A stretch of DNA of 64,000 nt from Corynebacterium pacaense. Its GTDB lineage: Bacteria; Actinomycetota; Actinomycetes; Mycobacteriales; Mycobacteriaceae. Under the pieces are notes generated by a model that was not told the origin of the DNA, searched no databases, and saw nothing but the letters and a program-made list of their open reading frames with translations. The translations under genes and the position numbers were made by a program. The DNA lies in assembly GCF_900169525.1 (NCBI RefSeq), contig NZ_LT821240.1, positions 186,001 through 250,000 on the forward strand, given 5' to 3'. Positions 44,750 through 55,042 of this stretch are shown here, piece after piece. Numbering within the stretch: the stretch's first letter is position 1; each line of letters begins with the position of its first letter.

Positions 44750-46615
44750 ATGGGGAGTATTTCCAAGTTGACTGATCTCAGAGATGCCTCTTTACCTGGT
44801 TCCTTCACTGACAACCTGGATGCCTGGCACAAGGCCGTTGCAGGGGTCTTCGCCAGGGTTCAAAAGAAGGATGTAAAGGATGTTCCCCCGGACGTGTGGC
44901 GCAGGCTGATCGTCACCACCGCGGACGGCGTGGACATTTCCCCGCTCTACACGCGGGCGGACGAGCACGGCGAACCCAACACCGAGCTGCCGGGGGTGTT
45001 CCCCTTCACCCGCGGAACCGCCGTTGACGGCGAGCGCGAGGGATGGGGGGTCTGCGAGACCTTCGGCACCTACGGGGACAGCTCCGCGGAGGTGAACAGG
45101 CAGATACTCCACGCGCTGAACTTCGGTACCACGACCCTGTCCCTGGATCTCCGTTCCTCACTGACGCCGGCGGATCTTCCGGTCGTCCTGGACGGGGTGC
45201 TCACCGATCTGGTGCCCATCCACGTCCATGCGGGCAGCCGGCTGAGCGAGGCGGCGAACAGGATTCTGGAGCTTCTCGACGCCACCGGGACCCCCGGGGT
45301 GACGTTGGGTGCCGCGCCGCTGACCGCGGCGGTCGACGGCAGTGAAACGGCATCCCTGGATGAGTCGGTCGCACTGGCCGTCACGCTCGCCGGACGCCCC
45401 GGCGTGCGTACCCTGCTGGTGGACGCCGTTTCACTGTCCAACCAGGGCGCCAGCGACGCCCAGGAGGTGGGGCTGGCCCTCGCCGTGGGCGTCGAGTACG
45501 TCCGCCTGCTCACCGAGGCGGGGCTTTCCACCGCCGAGGCCCTGCGCCAGATCGCCTTCCGCTTCGCGGTCACCGATGACCAGTTCGGTCAGATCGCCAA
45601 GCTGCGCAGCGCGCGCCGGCTCTGGGCCAGGGTGTGCGAGGTTCTCGGGCATCCCGAGGAGGCCGCGGCACCGCAGTCCGCACTGACCGCCCCCGTGATG
45701 TTCAGTCAGCGTGACGCCTGGGTGAACATGCTGCGCAGCACGGTCGCCGCCTTCGCCGGCGGTGTCGGTGGAGCCACCGATGTTGAGGTGCTCACCTTCG
45801 ATTACGCGATCCCCGGCGGCATGCCAGGAACCTCGCGGAACTTCGCCCACCGCATCGCACGGAACACCAACCTGCTGCTGCTCGAGGAGTCCCATCTCGG
45901 TCACGTCGTGGATCCCGCGGGCGGCTCCTATTATGTGGAGAGCTTCACCGATGAACTCTCGGCGAAGGCATGGGCCGTGTTCACCGGGATCGAGGCCGAG
46001 GGTGGCTTCCGGGCCGCCCTGGCCAACGGCAGCGTCGCCCGTGCACTCGATGAGATGCACGAGAGCACCCGGCACCTGATCGCCACCAGGCGCAAGCAGC
46101 TGACCGGCATCAACGAGTTCCCGAATCTGGCCGAGGCCCCGCTCGCACCGGAACTGCGGCACGAGCCGGCGGGAGTGCGTCGTTGGGCCGCGGAGTTCGA
46201 ATCCTTCCGAAACCGTTCCGACGCATTCCTGGATCGCACGGGTCAGCGTCCGAGCATCACCCTGATCCCCCTGGGACCGCTGTCCAAGCACAACATCCGC
46301 ACCGGTTTCGTCACCAACCTGCTTGCCTCCGGTGGAATCGCCGTGGTCAACCCGGGTGAGCTGACCCCCGGTACGCCGGAGTTCGAGTCCGCTGGAGGCG
46401 CCGGGATCGTCGTCATCTGTGGCACCGATCAGGAGTACGCATCCTCTGGGGAACTCGCCGTGGAGAAACTCCGCGAGGCGGGAGCGGGAAAGATCCTGTT
46501 GGCGGGCGCACCGGCATCCTTCGAGGGTGCCTCCGTACAGCCCGACGGCTACCTGAACATGAAGATCGACGCAGCGGAAGTACTTTCCGGTCTGCTGGAT
46601 ACGCTGGGAGCATAG
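44750..46615 (+). CDS. mutA: Methylmalonyl-CoA mutase small (beta) subunit
   Basis: A 621-aa non-catalytic partner of MutB in the adenosylcobalamin-dependent isomerisation of methylmalonyl-CoA and succinyl-CoA. The TIM-barrel-like N-terminal part has [25 protein letters not shown] and [12 protein letters not shown]. It lacks the B12-binding D-x-H-x-x-G motif, as expected for this subunit. Start choice is open: ATG at 44750, or TTG at 44768, which would begin LTDLRD like homologues, has GGGGAG 10 nt upstream and would suit a -10 box at 44734. Followed by mutB after 8 bp. Confidence 0.93.
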   Translation: MGSISKLTDLRDASLPGSFTDNLDAWHKAVAGVFARVQKKDVKDVPPDVWRRLIVTTADGVDISPLYTRADEHGEPNTELPGVFPFTRGTAVDGEREGWGVCETFGTYGDSSAEVNRQILHALNFGTTTLSLDLRSSLTPADLPVVLDGVLTDLVPIHVHAGSRLSEAANRILELLDATGTPGVTLGAAPLTAAVDGSETASLDESVALAVTLAGRPGVRTLLVDAVSLSNQGASDAQEVGLALAVGVEYVRLLTEAGLSTAEALRQIAFRFAVTDDQFGQIAKLRSARRLWARVCEVLGHPEEAAAPQSALTAPVMFSQRDAWVNMLRSTVAAFAGGVGGATDVEVLTFDYAIPGGMPGTSRNFAHRIARNTNLLLLEESHLGHVVDPAGGSYYVESFTDELSAKAWAVFTGIEAEGGFRAALANGSVARALDEMHESTRHLIATRRKQLTGINEFPNLAEAPLAPELRHEPAGVRRWAAEFESFRNRSDAFLDRTGQRPSITLIPLGPLSKHNIRTGFVTNLLASGGIAVVNPGELTPGTPEFESAGGAGIVVICGTDQEYASSGELAVEKLREAGAGKILLAGAPASFEGASVQPDGYLNMKIDAAEVLSGLLDTLGA

Positions 46616-46623
46616 CAACCACC

Positions 46624-48840
46624 ATGACAAACATTCCCAATTTTTCCGACGTTCCCCTCGGCGAACATCCCGCCTCCGCCGGTGCGGCGGAGCCCGCTGC
46701 GGCAGATCAGATCTGGCACACCCCGGAGGGCATCGACGTCAAGCGAGTCTTCACCGCGGAGGACAGGGCCGAGGCCGCGGCCTCCGGGCACCCCCTGGAT
46801 TCCCTGCCAGGGCAGAAGCCCTTCATGCGCGGACCCTATCCGACGATGTACACCAATCAGCCCTGGACCATCCGCCAGTACGCAGGATTCTCCACGGCCG
46901 CGGAATCCAACGCCTTCTACCGCCGCAACCTCGCCGCGGGGCAGAAGGGCCTGTCCGTGGCCTTCGATCTGGCCACACACCGTGGATACGACTCCGACAA
47001 TGAACGTGTGCTCGGTGACGTCGGCATGGCCGGTGTGGCCATCGACTCCATCCTGGACATGCGGCAGCTGTTTGAGGGGATCGATCTCTCCGCCGTTTCC
47101 GTGTCCATGACCATGAACGGCGCGGTCCTCCCGGTGCTGGCGCTCTACATCGTCGCCGCCGAGGAGCAGGGCGTGGCTCCCGAGCAGCTGGCGGGAACGA
47201 TCCAGAACGACATTCTCAAGGAGTTCATGGTCCGTAACACCTACATCTATCCGCCGAAGCCCTCGATGCGGATCATCTCCAATATCTTCGAGTACACCTC
47301 TTTGAAGATGCCGCGCTTCAACTCGATCTCGATTTCCGGTTACCACATCCAGGAGGCCGGAGCCACCGCGGACCTGGAGCTGGCCTACACCCTCGCCGAC
47401 GGTATCGAGTACATCCGTGCGGGCAAGGATGTGGGACTGGACGTGGACAAGTTCGCCCCCCGCCTTTCCTTCTTCTGGGGTATTTCGATGTACACCTTCA
47501 TGGAGATCGCCAAGCTCCGGGCCGGGCGTCTGCTCTGGAGCGAGCTTGTGGCGAAGTTCGATCCGAAGAACCCGAAGTCCCAGTCGCTGCGCACCCACTC
47601 CCAGACCTCGGGATGGTCTTTGACCGCCCAGGACGTCTACAACAACGTCGCCCGAACGGCGATCGAGGCGATGGCGGCAACCCAGGGTCACACGCAGTCG
47701 CTGCACACCAACGCACTCGATGAGGCACTCGCACTGCCCACCGACTTCTCCGCCCGCATTGCCCGCAACACCCAGCTGCTGCTCCAGCAGGAGTCCGGAA
47801 CCGTCCGGCCAGTCGATCCCTGGGCCGGATCATATTATGTGGAGTGGCTGACCAACGAGCTGGCCAACCGCGCCCGCGCACACATCGAGGAGGTCGAGGA
47901 GGCCGGTGGTATGGCCCAGGCCACCACCCAGGGCATCCCCAAGCTGCGCATCGAGGAATCCGCCGCACGGACCCAGGCGCGTATCGACTCGGGCAGGCAG
48001 GCACTGATCGGCGTCAACCGCTACGTCGTCGAAGAGGATGAGCAGATCGAGGTGCTCAAGGTCGACAACACCAAGGTACGCGCCGAGCAGCTGGAGAAGC
48101 TGGCCAGGCTCCGGGCGGAGCGTGACGATGCCGAGGTCACCGCGGCGCTCGAGGCACTTACGGCGGCCGCGCGCATCGAGCACAAGGAACCGGGCGATCT
48201 CGACCACAATCTGCTCAAACTCGCCGTCGATGCCGCGCGCGCCAAGGCGACGGTGGGGGAGATCTCCGATGCCCTCGAGGTCGTCTTCGGCAGGCACGAA
48301 GCGGAGATCAAGACCCTGTCGGGTGTGTACAAGGAGGAAGTCGGAAAGGAGGGGGCTGTGTCCAATGTCTCCAGGGCGATCGCCCTCGCGGACGCCTTTG
48401 AGGCTGAGGAGGGACGTCGTCCCAGGATCTTCATCGCGAAGATGGGACAGGACGGCCACGACCGTGGACAGAAGGTTGTCGCCTCCGCCTTTGCCGATCT
48501 CGGCATGGACGTCGATGTGGGACCACTTTTCCAGACTCCCGCGGAGGCCGCACGGGCGGCCGTCGACGCCGATGTCCACGTGGTCGGTGTCTCCTCCCTG
48601 GCCGCCGGTCACCTCACCCTGGTGCCGGAGTTGAAGAACGAGCTGGCAAAACTCGGTCGTGAGGACATCATGATCGTGGTCGGAGGTGTCATCCCCCCGG
48701 GTGACTTCCAGGAGCTCTACGAGGACGGTGCCGTGGCGATCTACCCTCCCGGAACGGTTATCGCCGATTCTGCGATCGACCTGATCAACAAACTGGCCGC
48801 CAACCTCGGTTTCGACCTGGACGTGGATGTGAATGCGTGA
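46624..48840 (+). CDS. mutB: Methylmalonyl-CoA mutase large (alpha) subunit
   Basis: A 738-aa catalytic subunit. The substrate barrel carries [20 protein letters not shown] near residue 77 (active-site tyrosine region), and [13 protein letters not shown] near residue 114. The C-terminal cobalamin domain has the base-off motif QDGHDRGQK near residue 610 and GGVIPPGDF near residue 694. Full length. Overlaps the start of meaB by 8 bp, so mutase and its chaperone are coupled. The pathway handles propionyl-CoA or odd-chain carbon. Confidence 0.97.
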   Translation: MTNIPNFSDVPLGEHPASAGAAEPAAADQIWHTPEGIDVKRVFTAEDRAEAAASGHPLDSLPGQKPFMRGPYPTMYTNQPWTIRQYAGFSTAAESNAFYRRNLAAGQKGLSVAFDLATHRGYDSDNERVLGDVGMAGVAIDSILDMRQLFEGIDLSAVSVSMTMNGAVLPVLALYIVAAEEQGVAPEQLAGTIQNDILKEFMVRNTYIYPPKPSMRIISNIFEYTSLKMPRFNSISISGYHIQEAGATADLELAYTLADGIEYIRAGKDVGLDVDKFAPRLSFFWGISMYTFMEIAKLRAGRLLWSELVAKFDPKNPKSQSLRTHSQTSGWSLTAQDVYNNVARTAIEAMAATQGHTQSLHTNALDEALALPTDFSARIARNTQLLLQQESGTVRPVDPWAGSYYVEWLTNELANRARAHIEEVEEAGGMAQATTQGIPKLRIEESAARTQARIDSGRQALIGVNRYVVEEDEQIEVLKVDNTKVRAEQLEKLARLRAERDDAEVTAALEALTAAARIEHKEPGDLDHNLLKLAVDAARAKATVGEISDALEVVFGRHEAEIKTLSGVYKEEVGKEGAVSNVSRAIALADAFEAEEGRRPRIFIAKMGQDGHDRGQKVVASAFADLGMDVDVGPLFQTPAEAARAAVDADVHVVGVSSLAAGHLTLVPELKNELAKLGREDIMIVVGGVIPPGDFQELYEDGAVAIYPPGTVIADSAIDLINKLAANLGFDLDVDVNA

Positions 48841-49924
48841 TCGGGAATACCTGGAACACCATCTGGGGACTCTGACAACCACGGGCGGCACGGACCTGGG
48901 TTCCACCACCGCGGTGGCACCCGAGGTGCTGAAGAGGGCCCGTCAACGGATCGACGTCGACGATCTTTACGCAGCCGTGCTCGCCAATGACCGGCCCAAG
49001 CTGGCCCGTGCGATTACCCTGCTGGAATCCACCTCACCGGCTCACCGGGAGCTGGCACAGGAACTGCTGGTCAGGCTCTTGCCGAAGTCGGGCAACGCCC
49101 TGCGGGTGGGAATCACGGGTGTGCCCGGAGTGGGCAAGTCGACGTTCATCGAGACTCTCGGGATGAAGCTGATCGGTGAGGGGCACCGCGTGGCGGTCGT
49201 CGCCATCGATCCGTCCTCGACGAAGACCCGTGGTTCCATCCTCGGTGACAAGACGCGGATGGCGCGTCTGTCCAAGGAGGATTCGGCCTTCATCCGGCCC
49301 TCCCCGTCGGCGGGCACCCTCGGTGGCGTCGCCAAGGCGACGCGTGAGGCGATTGTGGTGTTCGAGGCCGCCGGGTATGACATCATCCTCGTTGAGACCG
49401 TCGGGGTGGGGCAGAGTGAGGTGGCCGTTCACCAGATGGTGGACTGCTTCACCTTTCTGGCCCTGGCGGGAGCAGGCGACCAGCTTCAGGGGATAAAGAA
49501 GGGTGTCCTGGAGATGGCCGATATCGTCGCCATCAACAAAGCGGACGGCCCCAACGAGAAGCTTGCGAAGCGCGCCGCACGGGATCTCGCCGCTGCGATG
49601 CGCATGGTCCGGAGCCAGGACGAGCTGTGGCACCCCCCGACGCTGACCATGTCCGCGGTCGAGGGCAGTGGCGTGGATGAATTCTGGGGCTATGTCATGG
49701 ACCATCACGAGGTGATGCAGCGGGAGGGACTGTTCGAGGACCGTCGCAGGCAGCAGCAGATCGGATGGATGTGGGCGATGGTTCATGAAACCATCCGGCT
49801 GCGTCTGGACAATGATGCCGCGGTGAAGACGACCAGTGCCGCCATGGAGCGGCAGCTACGTGAGGGAACGACCACTCCCACCCTTGCGGCCCAGAGGATC
49901 CTGGCGGCCTTCGACGGCGGCTAG
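48833..49924 (+). CDS. meaB: Methylmalonyl-CoA mutase-associated GTPase MeaB
   Basis: A 363-aa G3E-family P-loop GTPase that protects and reloads the mutase with its cobalamin cofactor; often annotated as LAO/AO transport kinase ArgK. The P-loop is [10 protein letters not shown] near residue 93, with [20 protein letters not shown] following, [13 protein letters not shown] (switch region) near residue 190 and NKAD near residue 233. ATG at 48833 lies inside the mutB 3' end. It is the last gene of the mutase operon and ends 7 bp before the stop of the convergent, broken GNAT gene. Confidence 0.95.
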   Translation: MRDREYLEHHLGTLTTTGGTDLGSTTAVAPEVLKRARQRIDVDDLYAAVLANDRPKLARAITLLESTSPAHRELAQELLVRLLPKSGNALRVGITGVPGVGKSTFIETLGMKLIGEGHRVAVVAIDPSSTKTRGSILGDKTRMARLSKEDSAFIRPSPSAGTLGGVAKATREAIVVFEAAGYDIILVETVGVGQSEVAVHQMVDCFTFLALAGAGDQLQGIKKGVLEMADIVAINKADGPNEKLAKRAARDLAAAMRMVRSQDELWHPPTLTMSAVEGSGVDEFWGYVMDHHEVMQREGLFEDRRRQQQIGWMWAMVHETIRLRLDNDAAVKTTSAAMERQLREGTTTPTLAAQRILAAFDGG

Positions 49925-49931
49925 GATCCGG

Positions 49932-50727
49932 TCACAGGCCCGGCATGGCCGGCGGTTTCCACATGGCCAGTTCCGGAATAAGGGAATCGTCGTTGGGGAT
50001 GTAGCCGAGGGGGACAAATCCCAGGCGGTGGTAGAGCTGCGCCGACCTGGTGGTGGTCGCCTCCAGATAGATCGCCTCCTCCCCGGCTCGACTGATCCCG
50101 TGCTCGAGCAGCGCGCTTCCCACCCCCTGGCCCCTGGCCGCCCCCGTCGCGGCAATGGTGTAGAGGGGGGGAGAGTGGTGGCCGCGGGACGTGGCGTGGC
50201 CAAACGCGCTGGTGGGGGCGGTGGTGGGATGCGCCTTTATTTTTTCCAGCCCAAGACCGCCTTCCTATGCCTGGACGGTCTCCTGGGCCCGGGGATGTGC
50301 TTCCCACCCCCTGGCCCCTGGCCGCCCCCGTCGCGGCAATGGTGTAGAGGTACCAGTGGGGGAACCGGGGGTGCTGGCGTGCGGAGTGCAGTTCACCGAG
50401 CACCAGTCGCGCCGCCGAGACGCCGAAAATCGATACCAGGTGGGGCAGCAGCTTCGCCTGCTCCGCCAGGTCATGGTTGTCATCGGGGCCGTCCCACAGC
50501 GCGACCCCGAGAATCTCGCCCTGTTCATTGCGGGCCAGGTCCACCATTCCCGCCGGACCGTATTGCCTGTCAATCTGCAGTTCGAACAGTTGTCGGAGTT
50601 TGGTACCGCCCTCATCGGGCTGGGGGATCAGGCGGAGAAACCCGGGATCGGAGGCGAATGCCTCGATGAGAATATCCACCGCCGCTCCGTAGTCGGAGGG
50701 ACCCGCCCGGTCAATTGTGAGTGTCAT
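49932..50727 (-). pseudogene. GNAT acetyltransferase disrupted by a 184-bp insertion/duplication
   Basis: The first 140 codons give a GNAT N-terminus ending in the acetyl-CoA loop ATGAARGQGVGS. The frame then enters 184 extra bases and is lost. The rest of the fold (ALLEHGISRAGEEAIYLEAT..., YHRLGFVPLGYIP) continues in another frame from 50123 to the stop at 49932. Removing exactly 184 bp restores one 203-codon gene. The extra DNA consists of one copy of a 52-bp direct repeat plus 132 bp of unrelated sequence. As it stands the N-terminal frame would add about 130 nonsense residues and run to a stop at 49921. I call it a recent pseudogene; assembly error is the main alternative. Confidence 0.85.
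50115..50350. repeat. 52-bp direct repeats flanking a 132-bp segment in the GNAT gene
   Basis: Positions 50115-50166 and 50299-50350 are identical over 52 bp, offset by 184 bp. The 132 bp between (50167-50298) are G-rich on the plus strand at first, then include an AT-rich patch (around 50235-50247), and encode nothing I recognise. No terminal inverted repeats or transposase are seen; a 52-bp target duplication would be far longer than insertion sequences make. Confidence 0.95.
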
Positions 50728-50744
50728 GGAGTCCAGAATATGCC

Positions 50745-50780
50745 AAAACCGCCGGGGATCTTAAATAAGATCTCCGGCGG
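50745..50780 (-). terminator. Terminator after tRNA-Leu
   Basis: CCGCCGG (50749-50755) pairs with CCGGCGG (50774-50780), and an inner GATCTT/AAGATC stem extends it. Reading the minus strand, TTTT follows the stem (complement of 50745-50748). It lies 7 bp after the tRNA 3' end. Confidence 0.85.
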
Positions 50781-50787
50781 AAAAGTG

Positions 50788-50873
50788 TGCCCGGAGGGGG
50801 ACTTGAACCCCCACGTCCGTTAATAGGACACTAGCACCTCAAGCTAGCGCGTCTGCCATTCCGCCACCCGGGC
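50788..50873 (-). tRNA. tRNA-Leu (GAG)
   Basis: An 86-nt type II tRNA. The acceptor stem GCCCGGG pairs with TCCGGGC (one G-U pair), with A as discriminator base. The anticodon stem CTAGC/GCTAG frames the loop TTGAGGT, giving anticodon GAG (reads CUC/CUU). A variable arm is present, and the T arm is a G5/C5 stem around TTCAAGT. CCA is not encoded. A promoter lies directly upstream and a terminator downstream. Confidence 0.96.
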
Positions 50874-50880
50874 CGGGTGA

Positions 50881-50908
50881 ATTATTTCCGGGGCATGCGC
50901 CCTTTCAA
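50881..50908 (-). promoter_or_regulatory. Promoter of tRNA-Leu
   Basis: On the minus strand TTGAAA (complement of 50903-50908) and AATAAT (complement of 50881-50886) are separated by 16 bp and end 7 bp before the tRNA 5' end, a good sigma-70-type match. Confidence 0.7.
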
Positions 50909-51076
50909 CGAGATAAACAATAACCTGAACCCGGATTGAAAGACAAATCTGCAGGTCACGGCACCGATCGTGGTGCGCGGAAATTACATGTGTGTAAGGC
51001 ACCGCCCGACGGCGGTTCAGCCGGTGCAGAGGTGGCCGGGACCGGGTGCGGGTTTTCTTTGGTAATCTTTAACGCC

Positions 51077-52693
51077 ATGCCACCCCAACTCCGCAGGATG
51101 CGGACCTGGTCCTGGTTCGTCCCCGATTCACCGGTGGAGGAACGGGGCCTCATCGATGGTCAGGGAGCCACCGGCACCCGGCGGGCCACCTGGCGTTTCC
51201 TCTGGGCGTATCCCGCCGGTACCTGGACAATCATCCTGACGATGTTCATCAGCAGCGCCCTCGGTGCGGTGATCTCCCTCGTGGTCGGGCGCGGAAGCGA
51301 CTGGGCGTTCGGCAACGGCGGGGTGATGCCCGTGCTGGTCATCTCGGTGACCATCGCCTTCTTGCTCTGGATCATGTTCGTCATGGAGGCCACAGGGGAT
51401 GCACTGACCGACATGGCCGCGGCACGGGTCGTGCACACCCTGCGCCTCGAACTCTCCGGACGACTGCTTCGCACGCCCCGCAACCGGCTGACTCCCGGGG
51501 CCGTCCTCAACACCGTCGACCAGGATTCCGTGCAGATCGGGGACCTCAAGCAGGTACTCAATTTTCCGATCATGATGGTCGGCTACCTGGCGGGCTCGGC
51601 CGTGTCCATCCTGCCGATTTCCCCGATGATCGCGGTGCTGCTCCCGGTCGGCGGTCTGCTGACCGCGCTTGCCTCCTACCTCACCGCGCGGCCGCTTACC
51701 CGCATCTCTGCGCGGCGTCGACAGGCGGAGGCGGAGTCCGTGGCCATCGCCACCGATGTGGCCCAGGGTTCGCGGGTGGTCAAGGGACTCGGGGCGGTGG
51801 AATACACCGAGGCCCGGTTCGCCGCGGCGGCTGAATCCGCACTCGCCGTCATGCTGGCCGAAGCGCGGCTGCAGGCGGCACTGAACTTCGTGCGCCAGTT
51901 CGTTCCGGCGGTTATCAGCATCGCATTGCTGGCCTACGCTGTGATCCTCGCCTATGACGGGCGGATCACCGGTGGTGAGCTGGTCACCGTGACGCTGCTG
52001 GTGCCGCCGTCACTGACCGTCCTCGGCGTCTCGCTGGGAATGCTCACCGAAATCTGGGCGCGCTCCCAGGCCTCCACCCAGCGGGTGGGGGAGCTGGTGG
52101 CCGATCTGGACGCGGTGCACCGCGAACCCAACCCGGGAGCTCTGGCCGTGCGTATCGATCCCGGACTGACCGTCTGGAACCCCGGGCGTCCGGAGACCCG
52201 CGCGGATGTGGACGCCGAGCTGGAGAAGCTGCGAGATGTCGATGATGTGCTGGTCGCACCGCACCGCGTCAGCGTGTTCGAGGGGACCCTGGAGGAGAAC
52301 CTCAATCCGCGGGGCACGATCGACCCGGGGAGGGTCAGGGACGCGCTGGAGGCGGCCAGCTGCCTTGATATTCTCCAGAGGCTGGGTGCGGACCCACGGG
52401 ACCCGGACTTTGGACTCGTTCTGCCCACCACCCCGATCGGTGAGGCCGGATTGAATCTCTCCGGTGGTCAGCGTCAGCGGGTCGCACTCGCGCGCGTATT
52501 GGCAGCGGATCCGGAGCTGCTGATCCTGGATGAGCCGACCACCGGCCTGGACTCGGTCACCCTGGACAGGGTGGCCAGGTCGGTGGCGGAACTCAGACAG
52601 GATCGGCGCACCGTGGTGATCACCTCCAACACCACCTGGCACGTCACTGCGGACCGCGTCTATTCCGACATTCTCAATGAGGCCACACCATGA
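51077..52693 (+). CDS. ABC exporter half-transporter with degenerate NBD (lacks Walker A)
   Basis: A 538-aa membrane protein with six hydrophobic segments (residues about 40-330) and a shortened nucleotide-binding domain. Between residues about 350 and 390, where the first strands, Walker A and helix should be, only some 35 residues of unrelated character remain (LTVWNPGRPETRADVDAELEK). The Q-loop position reads VAPHRVSVFEGT, followed by an intact LSGGQRQRVALA near residue 460 and Walker B LLILDEPTTGLD near residue 477. The switch histidine is replaced (TSNTTW). It overlaps the next ABC gene by 4 bp, and the two must form a heterodimer. ATG at 51077 sits about 9 bp after a -10-like TAATCT, so translation may be leaderless. 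Substrate unknown. Confidence 0.88.
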   Translation: MPPQLRRMRTWSWFVPDSPVEERGLIDGQGATGTRRATWRFLWAYPAGTWTIILTMFISSALGAVISLVVGRGSDWAFGNGGVMPVLVISVTIAFLLWIMFVMEATGDALTDMAAARVVHTLRLELSGRLLRTPRNRLTPGAVLNTVDQDSVQIGDLKQVLNFPIMMVGYLAGSAVSILPISPMIAVLLPVGGLLTALASYLTARPLTRISARRRQAEAESVAIATDVAQGSRVVKGLGAVEYTEARFAAAAESALAVMLAEARLQAALNFVRQFVPAVISIALLAYAVILAYDGRITGGELVTVTLLVPPSLTVLGVSLGMLTEIWARSQASTQRVGELVADLDAVHREPNPGALAVRIDPGLTVWNPGRPETRADVDAELEKLRDVDDVLVAPHRVSVFEGTLEENLNPRGTIDPGRVRDALEAASCLDILQRLGADPRDPDFGLVLPTTPIGEAGLNLSGGQRQRVALARVLAADPELLILDEPTTGLDSVTLDRVARSVAELRQDRRTVVITSNTTWHVTADRVYSDILNEATP

Positions 52694-54486
52694 CGGAGAA
52701 CTCACCCACCGCCGATGCCCTGGCACCCGCGAGTCTGAGGGATTCCTCGCGCCTGCTGTCCTCGCTGCCCTCCAGGCCGGGCCGCGTCTGGTTCGCGCTG
52801 TTCACCCTGATCAGCCTGGTGACCGTCGGGGCAATGGTGGGCACCTCGAATCTGCTCGGCTTCTCGGTCGATGTGCTCAACGGCGTCAGCCTTCCACTTA
52901 TTGGTGGCGGCGGCCGCGGGATGGCTGCTCTGCTGGCCGCCGTGGGTGCGGCCATCCTCATCGAGGCGGCCGGTCGGTCGATCATGCAGTACCTGATCAA
53001 TTCGGCGACCCGCAGGTTGTCGGTGGATCTGCGCAAGGAGGCCCTGTCCTCGGCGCTGCGGGCGCCGGTGCCCGAGGTGATGAAGCTCGGCACGGGAAAC
53101 GTGATCAGTCGGATCACCCAGGATATTGACAACACGGTCCGGATCATCTCCATGATCGGCGTGCGTCTGACCATCACGATCATCATCTTTCCCACCACCC
53201 TGGCGTCACTGGTGGCCATCCACTGGTCCTTTCTCCTCGTGTTCATCTCCGTCGCCGTGATCATCATCCCCGGAATCCGCACGATTCTCGCCCGCATCCC
53301 CACCGCGACCAACATCGTCTCCAGTACCGAGGCGCGCCGCAACAACCTGCTGTTGGACACCATCAGGGGCATCGACACGCTGCGCGCACTGCGCCTGGGT
53401 GACTGGGCCGTGCGGCGCATGCGCGGGGCGTCCTGGACCGCGGTTCAGGCGCGCGCGGATCGCACCCCCATCTTCACCGTGGTTCTCGGTATCGGTTCGC
53501 TGGCCTACGGCTTCCTCCTGATCGGCGTGTTCATCATGGCGGCGTTCCTCAGCGCCAATGGAACGCTGAGCATCGGTGCGGCGACGGCCGCGGTCGTGCT
53601 GATCGTGCGGATGGAGGTCCATGTGTTCAACATCCTGTTCTTCTCCTCCGAGATTCAGAGTGCGGTGACCTCCCTGGGGCGCGCGGTCAGCCTGGCCACC
53701 CTCAGGCAGTTGGCTCCGGAGGCCCCGGAACCCGCGGATCTGGAGGATGCGCCCGAGGTGCGCGTCGAGAAGCTGCACTATTCCTACCCGGGTGGGGCCG
53801 CCGTGCTCTCCGGTCTCGATCTCACCCTCGCGGCGGGCACCACGACCGCCCTGGTCGGTACCTCAGGGGCAGGGAAGTCCACCCTTGCGGCGCTGATCGC
53901 CGGCCTCCAGCGCCCGGACTCCGGACGGGTGTCGGTGGCGGGAATCGACACCTCGCAGGTCTCCGACACCTGGACCACCCGGCAGATCACGCTGATCAGC
54001 CAGGAGGTTCATTTGTTCTCCGGTACTCTGCGGGAGGATCTGCTCATGGCGGCGCCCGGTGCACCGGACGAGGTGCTTGTCGACGCCCTGGCCGCCGTGG
54101 GCCTCCACGCAAGCAGCGGGGCCCACGCCCGCTGGTTCCCCCGGGGGCTCGATACCGCGGTCGGTGCCGGGGCGGAGGAACTCTCCCCCGAGGTCCAGCA
54201 GCAGATCTCACTCGCCCGGATCGTCCTGCGCGATCCGCCGGTGCTTATCATGGACGAGGCGACCAGTGAGGCGGGCAGTGACAACGCCAGGCTGCTGGAG
54301 ACGGCGGCATCGCAGATCGCACGGGGTCGGACCTCCCTCGTGGTGGCGCACAGGCTCGACCAGGCGGTCACAGCGGACCGCATCATCGTCATGGAGTCCG
54401 GCGAGATCATCGAGGACGGCACCCACGCCACCCTCGTGGCCGCCGGTGGGACCTACGCCCGGCTGTATGAAAGGTGGAGTAGTTGA
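52690..54486 (+). CDS. ABC exporter half-transporter with degenerate signature motif
   Basis: A 598-aa partner of the preceding protein with six membrane segments and a full-length ATPase domain. Walker A is GTSGAGKST near residue 391. Walker B is VLIMDEATSE near residue 520 with the catalytic glutamate, and the H-loop is VVAHRLDQA near residue 551. The signature is LSPEVQQQISLA instead of LSGGQ. In the heterodimer its Walker A faces the intact signature of the partner, giving one competent site; the opposite site lacks both halves. Coupled to the upstream gene by the ATGA overlap. Probably an exporter of peptide, lipid or drug; substrate unknown. Confidence 0.9.
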   Translation: MTENSPTADALAPASLRDSSRLLSSLPSRPGRVWFALFTLISLVTVGAMVGTSNLLGFSVDVLNGVSLPLIGGGGRGMAALLAAVGAAILIEAAGRSIMQYLINSATRRLSVDLRKEALSSALRAPVPEVMKLGTGNVISRITQDIDNTVRIISMIGVRLTITIIIFPTTLASLVAIHWSFLLVFISVAVIIIPGIRTILARIPTATNIVSSTEARRNNLLLDTIRGIDTLRALRLGDWAVRRMRGASWTAVQARADRTPIFTVVLGIGSLAYGFLLIGVFIMAAFLSANGTLSIGAATAAVVLIVRMEVHVFNILFFSSEIQSAVTSLGRAVSLATLRQLAPEAPEPADLEDAPEVRVEKLHYSYPGGAAVLSGLDLTLAAGTTTALVGTSGAGKSTLAALIAGLQRPDSGRVSVAGIDTSQVSDTWTTRQITLISQEVHLFSGTLREDLLMAAPGAPDEVLVDALAAVGLHASSGAHARWFPRGLDTAVGAGAEELSPEVQQQISLARIVLRDPPVLIMDEATSEAGSDNARLLETAASQIARGRTSLVVAHRLDQAVTADRIIVMESGEIIEDGTHATLVAAGGTYARLYERWSS

Positions 54487-54510
54487 CGGGGTTCAGGTAG
54501 AAACGGGGGT

Positions 54511-55026
54511 ATGAGCACCTACAATGATCCCCGATTCCCCGGACCCGACCCCTACGCACCGTTGAAGGATCTGCCCTCCTTCCCCCTGAGCTCCACCGAT
54601 ATCCGCGACGGTGCGAAACTCGGCGAACCGCAGCTCGCCGGCAACGATGTCTCCCCGCAGCTGTCCTGGTCCGATCTGCCCGCAGGCACCAAATCCATCG
54701 CCATCACCTGCTTCGATCCGGATGCACCGACCGGCGCGGGCTTCTGGCACTGGGCCGTGTTCAACATTCCCGCATCGGTGAACTCGATCCCCGCCGGTGG
54801 AGAGATCGAGGGTTCGGTCTCGCTAAGGGGTGATTCCGGAAAGCGTGGCTACTACGGCGCGCAGCCACCCGCCGGCCATGCGCCCCACCGCTACCTGTTC
54901 GCGGTGCACGCGGTCGATGTGGAGAAGCTCGACATTGACCCCGACGCCACCCCCACCGTGCTGGGCTTCAACCTGTATTTCCACTCAATTGGGCGAGCCA
55001 TTGTGTGGGGTTGGTACCAGAACTAG
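54511..55026 (+). CDS. YbhB/YbcL family Raf kinase inhibitor-like protein (PEBP)
   Basis: A 171-aa single-domain phosphatidylethanolamine-binding-protein fold. Family motifs are GNDVSPQLSWSDLP near residue 44, CFDPDAPTGAGFWHW near residue 70, GYYGAQPPAGHAPHRY near residue 110 and a closing GRAIVWGWYQN. No signal peptide is present, so it is cytosolic. Bacterial members are conserved but their ligand and role are unclear. It follows the ABC exporter pair by 24 bp and may be transcribed with it. Confidence 0.9.
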   Translation: MSTYNDPRFPGPDPYAPLKDLPSFPLSSTDIRDGAKLGEPQLAGNDVSPQLSWSDLPAGTKSIAITCFDPDAPTGAGFWHWAVFNIPASVNSIPAGGEIEGSVSLRGDSGKRGYYGAQPPAGHAPHRYLFAVHAVDVEKLDIDPDATPTVLGFNLYFHSIGRAIVWGWYQN

Positions 55027-55042
55027 TAGTGTCACTCACATC

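Noticed and set aside
50167..50298. Insertion sequence or integron cassette in the GNAT gene
   Set aside because: The segment is only 132 bp, has no transposase, terminal inverted repeats or attC-like structure, and the direct repeats are too long for a target-site duplication.
49921..50727. A single intact 268-aa protein at the GNAT locus
   Set aside because: The frame after residue 140 is low-complexity Gly/Arg/Pro sequence, while the true acetyltransferase C-terminus sits in another frame.
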